Shown here piece by piece: positions 10,137 to 19,557 of a stretch of 64,000 bases of DNA. The stretch comes from Streptococcus mitis. GTDB lineage: Bacteria; Bacillota; Bacilli; Lactobacillales; Streptococcaceae. The notes under the pieces are model-generated. The model had not been told where the DNA came from. It made no database searches and saw nothing but the letters and a program-made list of their open reading frames with translations. Numbering within the stretch: position 1 is the stretch's first letter; every line of letters starts with the position of its first letter. The stretch is taken from positions 83,940 to 147,939 of the forward strand of contig NZ_CAMHZD010000003.1 of assembly GCF_946190065.1 (NCBI RefSeq), read 5' to 3'. The position numbers were made by a program, and so were the translations under genes.

Positions 10137-10982
10137 TTATACAAATAAACGGACAAAGCTATAAAGTAGCAAGACACTACCAAGCACGATACGGTATTTA
10201 CCGAAAAGAGTGAAGTCGTGTTTTTTCACATAACTTGTCAAGAAACGAATTGCAACCATGCTGACCGCAAAGGCTACTCCCATCGCAACCAAGAGCAAGA
10301 ACAATTGCCCAAAACTCAAGAGCTGTCCTGCTTTTATAAATTTGAAAATCTTTAAGGCACTGGCTCCAAACATAACAGGAATTCCAAGATAGAAGGTAAA
10401 TTCTGTCACAACAGAACGACTAGTTCCATTCAACAAACCACCGACAATCGTTGCACCAGAACGACTGGTCCCTGGTAAAAGGGCAAGAACTTGGAAGAGT
10501 CCGATATAGAAAGCGGTCGTATAAGGAAGCTTGTCCAACTCTGTTACACTTGGCTCGATAGCACGCGCTTTATTGCGCTTTTCCAAATAGATAAAGGCAA
10601 TCCCATAGATAATCAACATGAGAGCAACAGAAACCATGTTATGGAAGTGGGTATCAAACCAATCATCAAACTTAAATACTGCAAGTAAAGGCAAAGTGGC
10701 AACCAAGACCTTCAACCACAGTCTCCAAGTCTTACGAACTTCCTGCTTGTCCTTAGTCGGTTTGAACGGATTGAGCTTGTTAAAGTAAATGACCATAACC
10801 GCCAAAATAGCACCAAGCTGAATCACGACATTAAACATGGACATAAAGGCTTCATTCTGATTTTGGTATTGGATAAATTCCTCTGCTAAAATCAAGTGAC
10901 CTGTACTGGAAATCGGCAACCATTCCGTAATTCCTTCAACAATCCCGAAGAAGATAGATTTTAAAATTTCAATAAGATACAT
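10137..10982 (-). CDS. uppP: Undecaprenyl-diphosphatase UppP/BacA
   Basis: A membrane phosphatase that recycles undecaprenyl pyrophosphate to the monophosphate carrier for wall synthesis, and gives bacitracin tolerance when abundant. Its 281 residues have about eight membrane segments. Family signatures are [17 protein letters not shown] (about 13-29) and [11 protein letters not shown] (about 168). Start at 10982 with an upstream GGAG-type site. It appears monocistronic, between a bidirectional terminator and the DUF2207 gene that is read in the same direction. Confidence 0.95.
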   Translation of the reverse strand: MYLIEILKSIFFGIVEGITEWLPISSTGHLILAEEFIQYQNQNEAFMSMFNVVIQLGAILAVMVIYFNKLNPFKPTKDKQEVRKTWRLWLKVLVATLPLLAVFKFDDWFDTHFHNMVSVALMLIIYGIAFIYLEKRNKARAIEPSVTELDKLPYTTAFYIGLFQVLALLPGTSRSGATIVGGLLNGTSRSVVTEFTFYLGIPVMFGASALKIFKFIKAGQLLSFGQLFLLLVAMGVAFAVSMVAIRFLTSYVKKHDFTLFGKYRIVLGSVLLLYSFVRLFV

Positions 10983-11043
10983 AGATTACTCCTTTTTCTA
11001 TCTTCCATTATAGCATACTTTTTTCAGTCTGTGGCAGTTCTCT

Positions 11044-12933
11044 CTAAAAGGCGCCGATACTGCCACCGCCTCCGCCTCCAGAGAAGCCACCGCCAGAACT
11101 TCCATTTCCAGAAGATACGGAGTAGGTACTTGCTGTATTTGCGACGCTGGCATAATGGCTCATTTGCGCGCTTGAATGATAAAACATACTGTGCCAGCCA
11201 TAAGCTACATAGAGGTTGATATCTGGATTTTCCACTTGGATATGATGAACCTTCATCAAATGGCTGACCTTGTCCGCATAGCCAAATAAGGTCGCATAGA
11301 CCAAGAGGCGATTCCAGACCACAACACTTTCCAATTCAGCCTGATCCAATCGTGCAATCTCACGTAACATATTTTCAAAACTGGTCCAGAGATAGTAGAC
11401 TTCTGCTCCCGCTTCATTTAAGACACCATCACGATTATCTAGCCGAAGCTTCCAATAATAGAAGACAGCCAAAACTAAACCTAGAAAACCAAGTATAGGC
11501 AAGGGAAGGTAAAGATAGCCATGAACATCCAAACTGTACAAGAACAAACCAAATCCGATAAATAAGGGCAAGATAGTGGAAATACCCATACCTACCTGTA
11601 AGGCCTTTTCCCCACCAGTCAAGGGACGATAATAATCCGGAAGCCCCCAGAAGGAAACTCGATTTCTCACTCCTTCTTGCATCTCTTTCAATACTTCTTC
11701 AAAAGACGATTTGAGCTGACGCCCCTTTGCTTGAATCCGTTTTTCATCAGAGACTTTTGCTCTACGATAAAGACTATCAGATACCTTGTAATCCGCAAAC
11801 AAATTGGAAAGAGTTGTTTCTTTTTTGCCTGAAAAGGCCAGATTTAGACAGTCTTTCTCAAAACTTGACAAGCCATCTTCTTTCACCAGCCTCAAACCAA
11901 CTGCATCTCCTTCTGAAATAATAGAGACATTCCCACGATCTATCACATCTAACAAAGTAGCTTGAATGAGTTGATCAAAGGTGAATTTGCCAGCTCCCTT
12001 GACCAAGGGACTCACTTCCTCCAAGGAGGTCGAGTAGACAGCCTCTGATAAAACCATAGGTTCTAATTCCATTGGCGGTTCGTAGAGACGATGATTTTTG
12101 GCATATTTGACTGAAGGAGTGGTCTTTCTTCTATAAATAAAATAGAAGCAGACGCTCAATAACAGAGAGATGGAAAGTATGGAAGGGAAGACCCAAGTAA
12201 CGAGTTGTTTACTTTGCTCTTTTTCTCTAACAATCGAGTCTTCTATCTTATTAAACTCTTCTAAACGATTCCCTTTCAATCCCTGATCCCTAGCGCTAGC
12301 AAAATCGGTCCGAGGCCAATAGGCATGCAATTCAACTCCACGCTTAGGCGGAAGATTGTCTAAACGGATAGTATAATCAAGATTACTCTTTTCAACCGTT
12401 CCCTCTCTAAAAAGTTTGCCTGTATGGAAAAAGAGTTTTTCCGCTCCCTTGTCTCCCCTTACATGAAATTCAAACTTTCCAATAGCTCCTGAACTATCTG
12501 TCAGAGGTTGCCAATTTAATTCAGCGATGTCATCATATAGAAAAAGCAAATTTTTTAAATTCCATGTTAGGTCAACTTCAACTATGTCGCCCTCCTGACC
12601 TGGATTATAAACTTTCACAGTGTAACCATTCGCCTCTTCTGTCACTTCGCTAGTAACGTCTACTAGTTCAGCACCGTTTTTCGCGGCCTGAACCGTTGGA
12701 TGAGGATCAATGTCAAATCCACTAGGCATCTTGCCAGCACGTCCAAGTCCCACAATTTGACCCTTAAAGTCCTCCTCAAACTGGTAAACTATCTTCTGTC
12801 TAAATTCTGCTGTATTGTCTGCATGAATATACAAATCCCCTTGATAAGAGTTTATCTTGAAATCAATGGCAAAAACAGAGAATGGCAAAAGGCAAAACAA
12901 GCCTAACACCAGTAAGAAAAAAGTTTTTTTCAT
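11044..12933 (-). CDS. DUF2207 domain membrane protein with glycine-rich tail
   Basis: A 629-residue protein of unknown function. It begins with a signal peptide (MKKTFFLLVLGLFCLLPFSV), followed by an extracellular DUF2207 region (about 25-230), one membrane helix near 250 (ILSISLLLSVCFYFIY), a soluble cytosolic part, and two more helices near 465-515. The C-terminus is low-complexity, GGGFSGGGGGGSIGAF. The ATG at 12933 lies 8 bases after GGGGG; a TTG one codon earlier is less likely. The same domain layout occurs widely in Firmicutes. No partner gene is evident: its neighbours are uppP and a divergent amino-acid transporter. Confidence 0.85.
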   Translation of the reverse strand: MKKTFFLLVLGLFCLLPFSVFAIDFKINSYQGDLYIHADNTAEFRQKIVYQFEEDFKGQIVGLGRAGKMPSGFDIDPHPTVQAAKNGAELVDVTSEVTEEANGYTVKVYNPGQEGDIVEVDLTWNLKNLLFLYDDIAELNWQPLTDSSGAIGKFEFHVRGDKGAEKLFFHTGKLFREGTVEKSNLDYTIRLDNLPPKRGVELHAYWPRTDFASARDQGLKGNRLEEFNKIEDSIVREKEQSKQLVTWVFPSILSISLLLSVCFYFIYRRKTTPSVKYAKNHRLYEPPMELEPMVLSEAVYSTSLEEVSPLVKGAGKFTFDQLIQATLLDVIDRGNVSIISEGDAVGLRLVKEDGLSSFEKDCLNLAFSGKKETTLSNLFADYKVSDSLYRRAKVSDEKRIQAKGRQLKSSFEEVLKEMQEGVRNRVSFWGLPDYYRPLTGGEKALQVGMGISTILPLFIGFGLFLYSLDVHGYLYLPLPILGFLGLVLAVFYYWKLRLDNRDGVLNEAGAEVYYLWTSFENMLREIARLDQAELESVVVWNRLLVYATLFGYADKVSHLMKVHHIQVENPDINLYVAYGWHSMFYHSSAQMSHYASVANTASTYSVSSGNGSSGGGFSGGGGGGSIGAF

Positions 12934-13000
12934 CAACTAAGCCCCCTTTTTATCTTTGCTATCATTATATCATTTTTTCTCAAGTAAGGGCTTACCTATA

Positions 13001-13029
13001 TTGAAAAATAGAGTTTTTTTCGATAAAAT
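13001..13029 (+). promoter_or_regulatory. Promoter of amino-acid ABC transporter
   Basis: TTGAAA (13001-13006), a 17-base spacer and TAAAAT (13024-13029), about 40 bases ahead of the gene start. Confidence 0.65.
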
Positions 13030-13071
13030 AGGAGACAGTTATTTTTTAATAGATTAGAAATAGGAGAAATC

Positions 13072-14637
13072 ATGAGAAAAATATACTTATCTATTTTCAC
13101 AAGTCTCTTGCTGATGCTGGGATTTGTTAATGTTGCCCAAGCCGATGAATATTTACGCATCGGGATGGAAGCGGCATATGCTCCCTTTAACTGGACTCAG
13201 GACGATGATAGTAATGGGGCTGTCAAAATCGATGGGACTAACCAGTATGCTAACGGATACGATGTTCAAATCGCCAAGAAAATCGCTAAGGACTTAGGTA
13301 AAGAACCTTTGGTTGTTAAAACAAAGTGGGAAGGTCTAGTTCCTGCCCTTACTTCTGGTAAGATTGACATGATTATTGCAGGTATGAGTCCTACTGCCGA
13401 ACGCAAACAAGAAATTGCCTTTTCAAGCAGCTACTACACTAGCGAACCAGTTTTGCTTGTCAAAAAAGATTCTGCCTACGCAAATGCTAAATCTTTGGAT
13501 GACTTTAATGGTGCGAAAATCACTTCTCAACAAGGTGTTTACCTTTACGACTTGATTGCACAAATCCCAGGTGCTAAAAAAGAAACAGCCATGGGAGACT
13601 TCGCTCAAATGCGCCAAGCTCTTGAAGCTGGTGTCATCGATGCCTATGTTTCTGAGCGCCCAGAAGCTCTGACCGCTGAAGCTGCGAACTCTAAGTTTAA
13701 GATGGTCCAAGTAGAACCTGGTTTCAAAACGGGGGAGGAAAATACAGCTATTGCCATTGGACTTCGTAAAGATGACAACCGTATTAGCCAAATCAATGCC
13801 AGCATTGAAACCATTTCGAAAGATGATCAAGTTGCTTTGATGGATCGTATGATCAAAGAGCAACCTGCCGAAGCTACAACAACTGAAGAGACTAGCAGTA
13901 GTTTCTTTAGCCAAGTCGCTAAAATTCTTTCTGAAAACTGGCAACAACTCTTGCGTGGTGCTGGTATCACTCTTTTAATCTCTATCATCGGAACCATCAC
14001 AGGTCTCATTATTGGACTTGCCATTGGTGTCTTCCGTACTGCTCCTCTATCTGAAAATAAAGCCATTTACAGCCTACAAAAACTAGTCGGCTGGATCCTC
14101 AATGTCTACATTGAAATTTTCCGTGGTACGCCAATGATCGTTCAATCGATGGTTATCTACTATGGAACTGCCCAAGCTTTCGGTATCAACCTTGACCGTA
14201 CACTAGCTGCTATCTTCATCGTTTCGATCAACACTGGTGCCTACATGACTGAAATCGTTCGTGGTGGTATCCTAGCAGTTGACAAGGGACAATTTGAAGC
14301 TGCGACTGCTCTTGGTATGACTCATAACCAAACCATGCGTAAGGTTGTCCTACCTCAAGTAGTACGCAACATCCTACCAGCAACGGGTAATGAATTTGTC
14401 ATCAATATCAAAGATACATCTGTATTGAACGTTATCTCTGTTGTCGAACTTTATTTCTCAGGAAATACCGTGGCAACACAAACCTATCAATACTTCCAGA
14501 CATTTACAATCATCGCCGTGATTTACTTTGTCCTCACCTTCACCGTAACACGTATCCTACGCTTCATCGAACGTCGCATGGACATGGATACCTATACTAC
14601 AGGTGCTAACCAAATGCAAACGGAGGATTTGAAATAA
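13072..14637 (+). CDS. Polar amino-acid ABC transporter, fused binding protein and permease
   Basis: A 521-residue importer subunit in which the solute-binding domain is fused to the channel, as in GlnPH-type systems. The signal peptide is about residues 1-24 (ends VAQADEY). The binding domain runs to about 265, with [11 protein letters not shown] and [12 protein letters not shown] typical of bacterial extracellular solute-binding family 3. The permease (about 285-500) contains the [20 protein letters not shown] coupling loop. The ATPase gene starts on the last base of this stop codon, so translation is coupled. The substrate is probably glutamine, glutamate or another polar amino acid; this is not resolved from sequence. 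Confidence 0.93.
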   Translation: MRKIYLSIFTSLLLMLGFVNVAQADEYLRIGMEAAYAPFNWTQDDDSNGAVKIDGTNQYANGYDVQIAKKIAKDLGKEPLVVKTKWEGLVPALTSGKIDMIIAGMSPTAERKQEIAFSSSYYTSEPVLLVKKDSAYANAKSLDDFNGAKITSQQGVYLYDLIAQIPGAKKETAMGDFAQMRQALEAGVIDAYVSERPEALTAEAANSKFKMVQVEPGFKTGEENTAIAIGLRKDDNRISQINASIETISKDDQVALMDRMIKEQPAEATTTEETSSSFFSQVAKILSENWQQLLRGAGITLLISIIGTITGLIIGLAIGVFRTAPLSENKAIYSLQKLVGWILNVYIEIFRGTPMIVQSMVIYYGTAQAFGINLDRTLAAIFIVSINTGAYMTEIVRGGILAVDKGQFEAATALGMTHNQTMRKVVLPQVVRNILPATGNEFVINIKDTSVLNVISVVELYFSGNTVATQTYQYFQTFTIIAVIYFVLTFTVTRILRFIERRMDMDTYTTGANQMQTEDLK

Positions 14638-15377
14638 TGACCCAAGCAATCCTTGAAATTAAACACCTCAAAAAATCCTATGGACAAAACGAAGTGCTAA
14701 AAGACATTTCACTCACTGTCCACAAGGGAGAGGTAATCTCTATCATCGGAAGCTCTGGAAGCGGAAAATCGACCTTCCTACGCTCTATTAACCTACTTGA
14801 AACACCAACTGATGGACAAATCCTTTATCATGGACAAAACGTCCTCGAAAAAGGCTATGACCTCACGCAATACCGTGAAAAGTTGGGAATGGTTTTCCAA
14901 TCCTTTAACCTCTTTGAAAATCTCAACGTGCTTGAAAATACAATCGTCGCTCAGACAACTGTCCTTAAACGTGAACGTACAGAAGCTGAAAAGATTGCCA
15001 AAGAAAACTTGGAAAAAGTCGGCATGGGAGAACGCTACTGGCAAGCCAAACCAAAACAACTCTCAGGTGGTCAAAAACAACGTGTAGCCATCGCTCGCGC
15101 TCTTTCAATGAATCCTGACGCTATTCTCTTTGATGAACCAACATCAGCTCTCGATCCAGAAATGGTTGGAGAAGTCCTCAAAATCATGCAAGATTTGGCT
15201 CAAGAAGGCTTGACTATGATTGTTGTAACCCACGAAATGGAATTCGCCCGTGATGTCTCTCACCGTGTTATCTTTATGGATAAGGGTGTAATTACTGAAG
15301 AAGGTAAACCAGAAGACCTCTTCACCAATCCTAAAGAAGACCGAACAAAAGAATTCCTTCAACGTTATCTCAAATAA
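14637..15377 (+). CDS. Polar amino-acid ABC transporter ATP-binding protein
   Basis: The 246-residue ATPase of the importer encoded just upstream (one-base overlap, TAATG). Walker A is GSSGSGKST (residues 39-47), the Q-loop is VFQSFNLF, the signature is [15 protein letters not shown] (about 143), Walker B is [12 protein letters not shown] and the switch is VTHE. It is closest to the GlnQ/ArtM group that energises polar amino-acid uptake. A terminator follows within 10 bases, closing a two-gene operon. Confidence 0.95.
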   Translation: MTQAILEIKHLKKSYGQNEVLKDISLTVHKGEVISIIGSSGSGKSTFLRSINLLETPTDGQILYHGQNVLEKGYDLTQYREKLGMVFQSFNLFENLNVLENTIVAQTTVLKRERTEAEKIAKENLEKVGMGERYWQAKPKQLSGGQKQRVAIARALSMNPDAILFDEPTSALDPEMVGEVLKIMQDLAQEGLTMIVVTHEMEFARDVSHRVIFMDKGVITEEGKPEDLFTNPKEDRTKEFLQRYLK

Positions 15378-15379
15378 AA

Positions 15380-15412
15380 AGAAAAGGCTGCATCAACCGT
15401 GCAGTCTTTTTG
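15380..15412 (+). terminator. Amino-acid transporter terminator
   Basis: Stem AAGGCTGC / GCAGTCTT (15383-15390 with 15401-15408, one wobble) followed by T residues, just after the ATPase stop. Confidence 0.7.
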
Positions 15413-15467
15413 CTGCCCTAAAAATGAAAAGGCAGACCCTATTCAAGAATCCGCCACTATCCAAAGA

Positions 15468-15683
15468 TTAATCTTCAAATTTTTCATAATTTTTTTCATA
15501 GAAATCAATTAAACCTAGAGCTGTTTCAAATGAAATATTTTTTACTTTTGCACGACCCTGCGCTAGAGCAATGATAGACATTTCACGCGCATTCGTTTCT
15601 TTAGAGATACGGTAGCCTGTGATTTTCTTATCACGAACCCAGCCAACAACTGATTCTACTTTTTCAAAGTTTGACTTAGCCAT
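15468..15683 (-). CDS. Small HTH (XRE-like) protein
   Basis: A 71-residue protein with a likely helix-turn-helix: GYRISKETNAREMSIIALAQ (about 23-42), followed by KVKNISFETALGLIDFYEKN. The pattern resembles streptococcal phage-type or antitoxin-like XRE domains, but its function is unknown. It starts at the ATG at 15683 behind GGAG, with its own promoter at 15717-15745. It stands alone; no cognate toxin ORF is obvious next to it. Single-gene small DNA-binding proteins at this position occur in related streptococci as conserved hypotheticals. Confidence 0.75.
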   Translation of the reverse strand: MAKSNFEKVESVVGWVRDKKITGYRISKETNAREMSIIALAQGRAKVKNISFETALGLIDFYEKNYEKFED

Positions 15684-15716
15684 GTCCTTCTCCTATTTTC
15701 TTCTTTACGATATTTA

Positions 15717-15745
15717 ATTGTATACGTTTTTATGTGTTTTGTCAA
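15717..15745 (-). promoter_or_regulatory. Promoter of small HTH gene
   Basis: On the minus strand TTGACA (15745-15740), a 17-base spacer and TACAAT (15722-15717). This near-consensus promoter stands about 35 bases upstream of the start codon. Confidence 0.7.
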
Positions 15746-16326
15746 TAAAAAAACATATATTCAATAAAATTAATGATTTATTTTTCTGTTACTATCTTAT
15801 TAAAGCCGATAATATATAGGTTTTTGCTTACTATAAATCATTAGTAAGCACCTAAAAAATAATTGCATTATTAAACCTATAATGTGTAATAATATTCATA
15901 TAAACTACATACCAGCTGCTCTATAGGATAGACAGGAGTCATATTCAAGTAATTCTATACATTCCTTTTAAATTATTAAAGCTAGCAAAGATAATATTTT
16001 CCTCTGATTATCTATTAACTATCTCTTTCCTTTCTCTTTGTCTGAGGTCCCTTCCTGGCATTATTTAAATCTTATTTTCTTTTTCAACTGGTACAATGAA
16101 CTTGTTTCATCAGATTTTACATATTCTTTTCAAACACCATCTCGTAGTCAACATCTAGAATATGACTTACTAATGTCACAAACTTTTCTACTACTCTCAT
16201 TTTACAAGTATCAGATCAATTTTATCAATTAAATCACCAAATCTGTCTCATGAATACTGATTATTTTCTCTATTTGCTATTATATTTAGACGATTTTTAA
16301 ATTAGTTATATATAAAATACTGTATT
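15746..16326. other. AT-rich intergenic region
   Basis: About 580 bases of very AT-rich DNA with no convincing gene. A 64-codon frame at 16038-16232 on the plus strand lacks a ribosome site and family resemblance. No BOX, insertion-sequence end or structured RNA was recognised. The region may be a decayed locus. Confidence 0.5.
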
Positions 16327-16445
16327 CTAAATAGTACCCTTATATATAGCAAGTGATTCTTTTTTATTATTATAAACTGAAACAAAAATAATAGGCACTA
16401 TAATAAGTTGTAATAGAAATAGTAGGATAGTTTTCCTAAGTTCAT
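16327..16445 (-). pseudogene. Possible frameshifted small hydrophobic peptide gene
   Basis: A strong promoter and a near-ideal ribosome site (AAAGGGGGTGATT) precede the ATG at 16445, yet the reading frame stops after 15 codons (16398). If the AAAA run at about codon 5 had one more A, the frame would encode 39 residues: MNLGKTILLFLLQLIIVP, then IIFVSVYNNKKES and a short polar tail. That is a single membrane helix with charged end, the general form of type I toxins or small membrane peptides. As read, the gene is broken or makes only a 15-mer. I cannot name a family; a chance frame in AT-rich DNA is possible. Confidence 0.3.
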
Positions 16446-16471
16446 AGGAATCACCCCCTTTCTTCACCCTC

Positions 16472-16500
16472 ATTATAGCACCTATACATCAGTTGTGCAA
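16472..16500 (-). promoter_or_regulatory. Strong promoter upstream of the tiny ORF
   Basis: Minus strand TTGCAC (16500-16495), 17-base spacer, TATAAT (16477-16472). Transcription would start near 16465, leaving a roughly 20-base leader with a strong Shine-Dalgarno. Confidence 0.65.
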
Positions 16501-16525
16501 ATAATATGATATTTTTTATTATTCC

Positions 16526-17776
16526 TCAGACTAGCATATTATAGAGCGTTTCATTACCATTCAAGTTAATATAAGATGGATCAAAACCTTCCATCCGACG
16601 AATCAAACCTGCATAATCATGCTTATCTGCTAAGGCGATCCCAATTAATACTGGTCCTGTCCCCTTGCTAGCTCGTTTGATATACTCAAAACGTGTGATA
16701 TCATCATTTGGCCCCAGAATATCATTTACAAATTCACGCAAGGCCCCTGGACGCTGTGGAAAATTCACTACAAAGTAATGCTTGATCCCATCATAAATCA
16801 AGGCACGCTCTTCCATTTCCGGCATACGGTTGATATCATTATTTCCTCCAGAAATGATACAACAAATGGTTTTCCCCTTGATATATTCAGCCAAAACCTC
16901 TAAAGAAGCGATACTAGCTGCTCCAGCAGGTTCTGCAACAATCCCTTGCTTAGAGTAGAGGTCAATCAAGGTTTCAGAAATCAATCCCTCATCGACACCT
17001 ACTAAGGTTTGAACATGTTGACGAGTTGCTTCATAGGTCAATTGACCTACCTTTTGTACAGCAATCCCATCCGCAAATTTGTCAATTTCTTTGAGTTTAA
17101 CAGGTCCACCAGCTTCAAAGGCAGCTTTCATGGAACGCGCTCCATTAGCCTCTACCCCAATGACTTCAATCTCTGGACTTGTTTCCTTGATATAGGTAGA
17201 AACCCCAGCAATGAGACCGCCACCGCCAACAGGGACTAAGACAGCATCAAAATCAATCGATTCTTTTCGAGCTTCTTCTAAAATCTCATAAGCAACTGTT
17301 CCTTGACCTGCCTGAACATGGGCATCATCAAAAGGATCAATAAAGGTACGATTTTCAGAGACTGTAAATTCTTGAGCTGCTTTAGCTGACGCATCAAAGG
17401 TATCTCCAACTAGTTTAATAGTTACGAAGTCCCCACCAAAAAAACGAACCTGACCAATTTTTTGTTGCGGAGTAGTAATTGGCATGAAAATAGTTGCAGG
17501 AATCTTCATTTCATTGCAAGTATAGGCAACTCCCTGCGCATGATTCCCCGCAGAAGCGCAGACTACCCCACGCTCACGTTCTTCCTTGCTGAGCTGGGAA
17601 ATGGCATAATAGGCACCACGAATTTTAAAAGAGCGAACACGTTGAGCATTTTCCTTTTTCAAATAAATCTTAGCACCATACTTCTCCGATAAATAATGGT
17701 CATAATCCAGTGGGGTATTAACAACCACACCGTTCAAGACCTTATGAGCCTTGATGATATCTTTTGAACTTAACAT
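16526..17776 (-). CDS. ilvA: Threonine dehydratase (biosynthetic)
   Basis: A PLP enzyme that deaminates threonine to 2-oxobutanoate, the first step to isoleucine. Its 416 residues are the short form with a single C-terminal regulatory ACT-like region (about 325-416). The PLP lysine lies in RSFKIRGAYYA (about 48), the phosphate loop is VPVGGGGLIAG (about 183) and SGGNNDINRM follows (about 309). It lies downstream of ilvC on the same strand; an intrinsic terminator at 17847-17868 separates them, so expression from ilvB would be partial. Confidence 0.96.
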   Translation of the reverse strand: MLSSKDIIKAHKVLNGVVVNTPLDYDHYLSEKYGAKIYLKKENAQRVRSFKIRGAYYAISQLSKEERERGVVCASAGNHAQGVAYTCNEMKIPATIFMPITTPQQKIGQVRFFGGDFVTIKLVGDTFDASAKAAQEFTVSENRTFIDPFDDAHVQAGQGTVAYEILEEARKESIDFDAVLVPVGGGGLIAGVSTYIKETSPEIEVIGVEANGARSMKAAFEAGGPVKLKEIDKFADGIAVQKVGQLTYEATRQHVQTLVGVDEGLISETLIDLYSKQGIVAEPAGAASIASLEVLAEYIKGKTICCIISGGNNDINRMPEMEERALIYDGIKHYFVVNFPQRPGALREFVNDILGPNDDITRFEYIKRASKGTGPVLIGIALADKHDYAGLIRRMEGFDPSYINLNGNETLYNMLV

Positions 17777-17840
17777 CTTTTTCTCCTAGACTATTTCATA
17801 CTATCACAATCCATCCTCTTAAAAGAGAGATGAATTGATT

Positions 17841-17870
17841 ATAAAAGCGAGTTAGTCCCCCAACTCGCCT
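17841..17870 (-). terminator. Terminator between ilvC and ilvA
   Basis: Stem GCGAGTT / AACTCGC (17847-17853 with 17862-17868) plus a U run on the minus strand. It may attenuate read-through from ilvBNC into ilvA. Confidence 0.75.
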
Positions 17871-17889
17871 TCACCTTAATTTCTATCAA

Positions 17890-18945
<1,056 letters not shown>

Positions 18946-18976
18946 TTAGGCTGGTTTAACAAATTTAAAATATTTT

Positions 18977-19083
18977 TATACTCAATGAAAATCAAAGAGC
19001 AAATTAGGAAGCTAGCCGCAGGCTGTACTTGAGTACGGCAAGGCAAAGCTGACGTGATTTGAAGAGATTTTCGAAGAGTATTA
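18977..19083 (+). repeat. BOX element inside the ilv operon
   Basis: It starts TATACTCAATGAAAATCAAA and ends TTTTCGAAGAGTATTA, with the typical GCTAGCCGCAGGCTG segment. Its right end overlaps the ilvN stop codon (TTA at 19081-19083 on the plus strand). On the minus strand it lies in the ilvN-ilvC spacer, so it is transcribed with the operon. Confidence 0.88.
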
Positions 19084-19557
19084 ATCGCGGGTAAATCCAG
19101 TGGCACCCGTTCGAGCAATATTGCGAATACCGTACGGTCGAATGACTCGCAATAGAGCTTCACTCTTTTCAGCATTTCCAGTCATTTGAATGGTAATCGA
19201 GCTTGGCGCTACGTCTACCACTGTTGCACGGAAAGGTTGAATAATTGCTAGAATCTCAGCTCGCTTCTCAGCTGGCGCTGACATCTTAACCAAAATCACC
19301 TCGCGCTCCAAATGAGGCTTGTCTGTGATATCACGAATGCGAATCACATCAATCTGACGATTGAGTTGCTTGATAATTTGCTCCACTTCATCATGTGAAG
19401 CTACATCAATAATAATGGTGATGCGAGATACATTCGGATCTTCTGTTGCTCCAACAGAGATACTTTCGATATTAACCTGACGACGAGACAGAACGCCAGT
19501 AAAGCGATTGAGGACTCCTGAACGATTTTGTAGTTTTGCTGTTAACATTCTACGCAT
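19081..19557 (-). CDS. ilvN: Acetolactate synthase small (regulatory) subunit
   Basis: The 158-residue regulatory subunit of acetohydroxyacid synthase, which gives valine feedback control and boosts activity. An ACT domain opens the protein (RSGVLNRFTGVLSRRQVNIE, about 12-31), and the C-terminal domain ends GIRNIARTGATGFTRD. Its start overlaps the end of ilvB by 8 bases, indicating translational coupling of the two subunits. The stop codon coincides with the end of the BOX element. Confidence 0.96.
   Translation of the reverse strand: MRRMLTAKLQNRSGVLNRFTGVLSRRQVNIESISVGATEDPNVSRITIIIDVASHDEVEQIIKQLNRQIDVIRIRDITDKPHLEREVILVKMSAPAEKRAEILAIIQPFRATVVDVAPSSITIQMTGNAEKSEALLRVIRPYGIRNIARTGATGFTRD

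Noticed and set aside
16038-16232. 64-codon plus-strand ORF in the AT-rich gap
   Set aside because: No Shine-Dalgarno, no recognisable domain, and AT-rich composition makes hydrophobic frames likely by chance.
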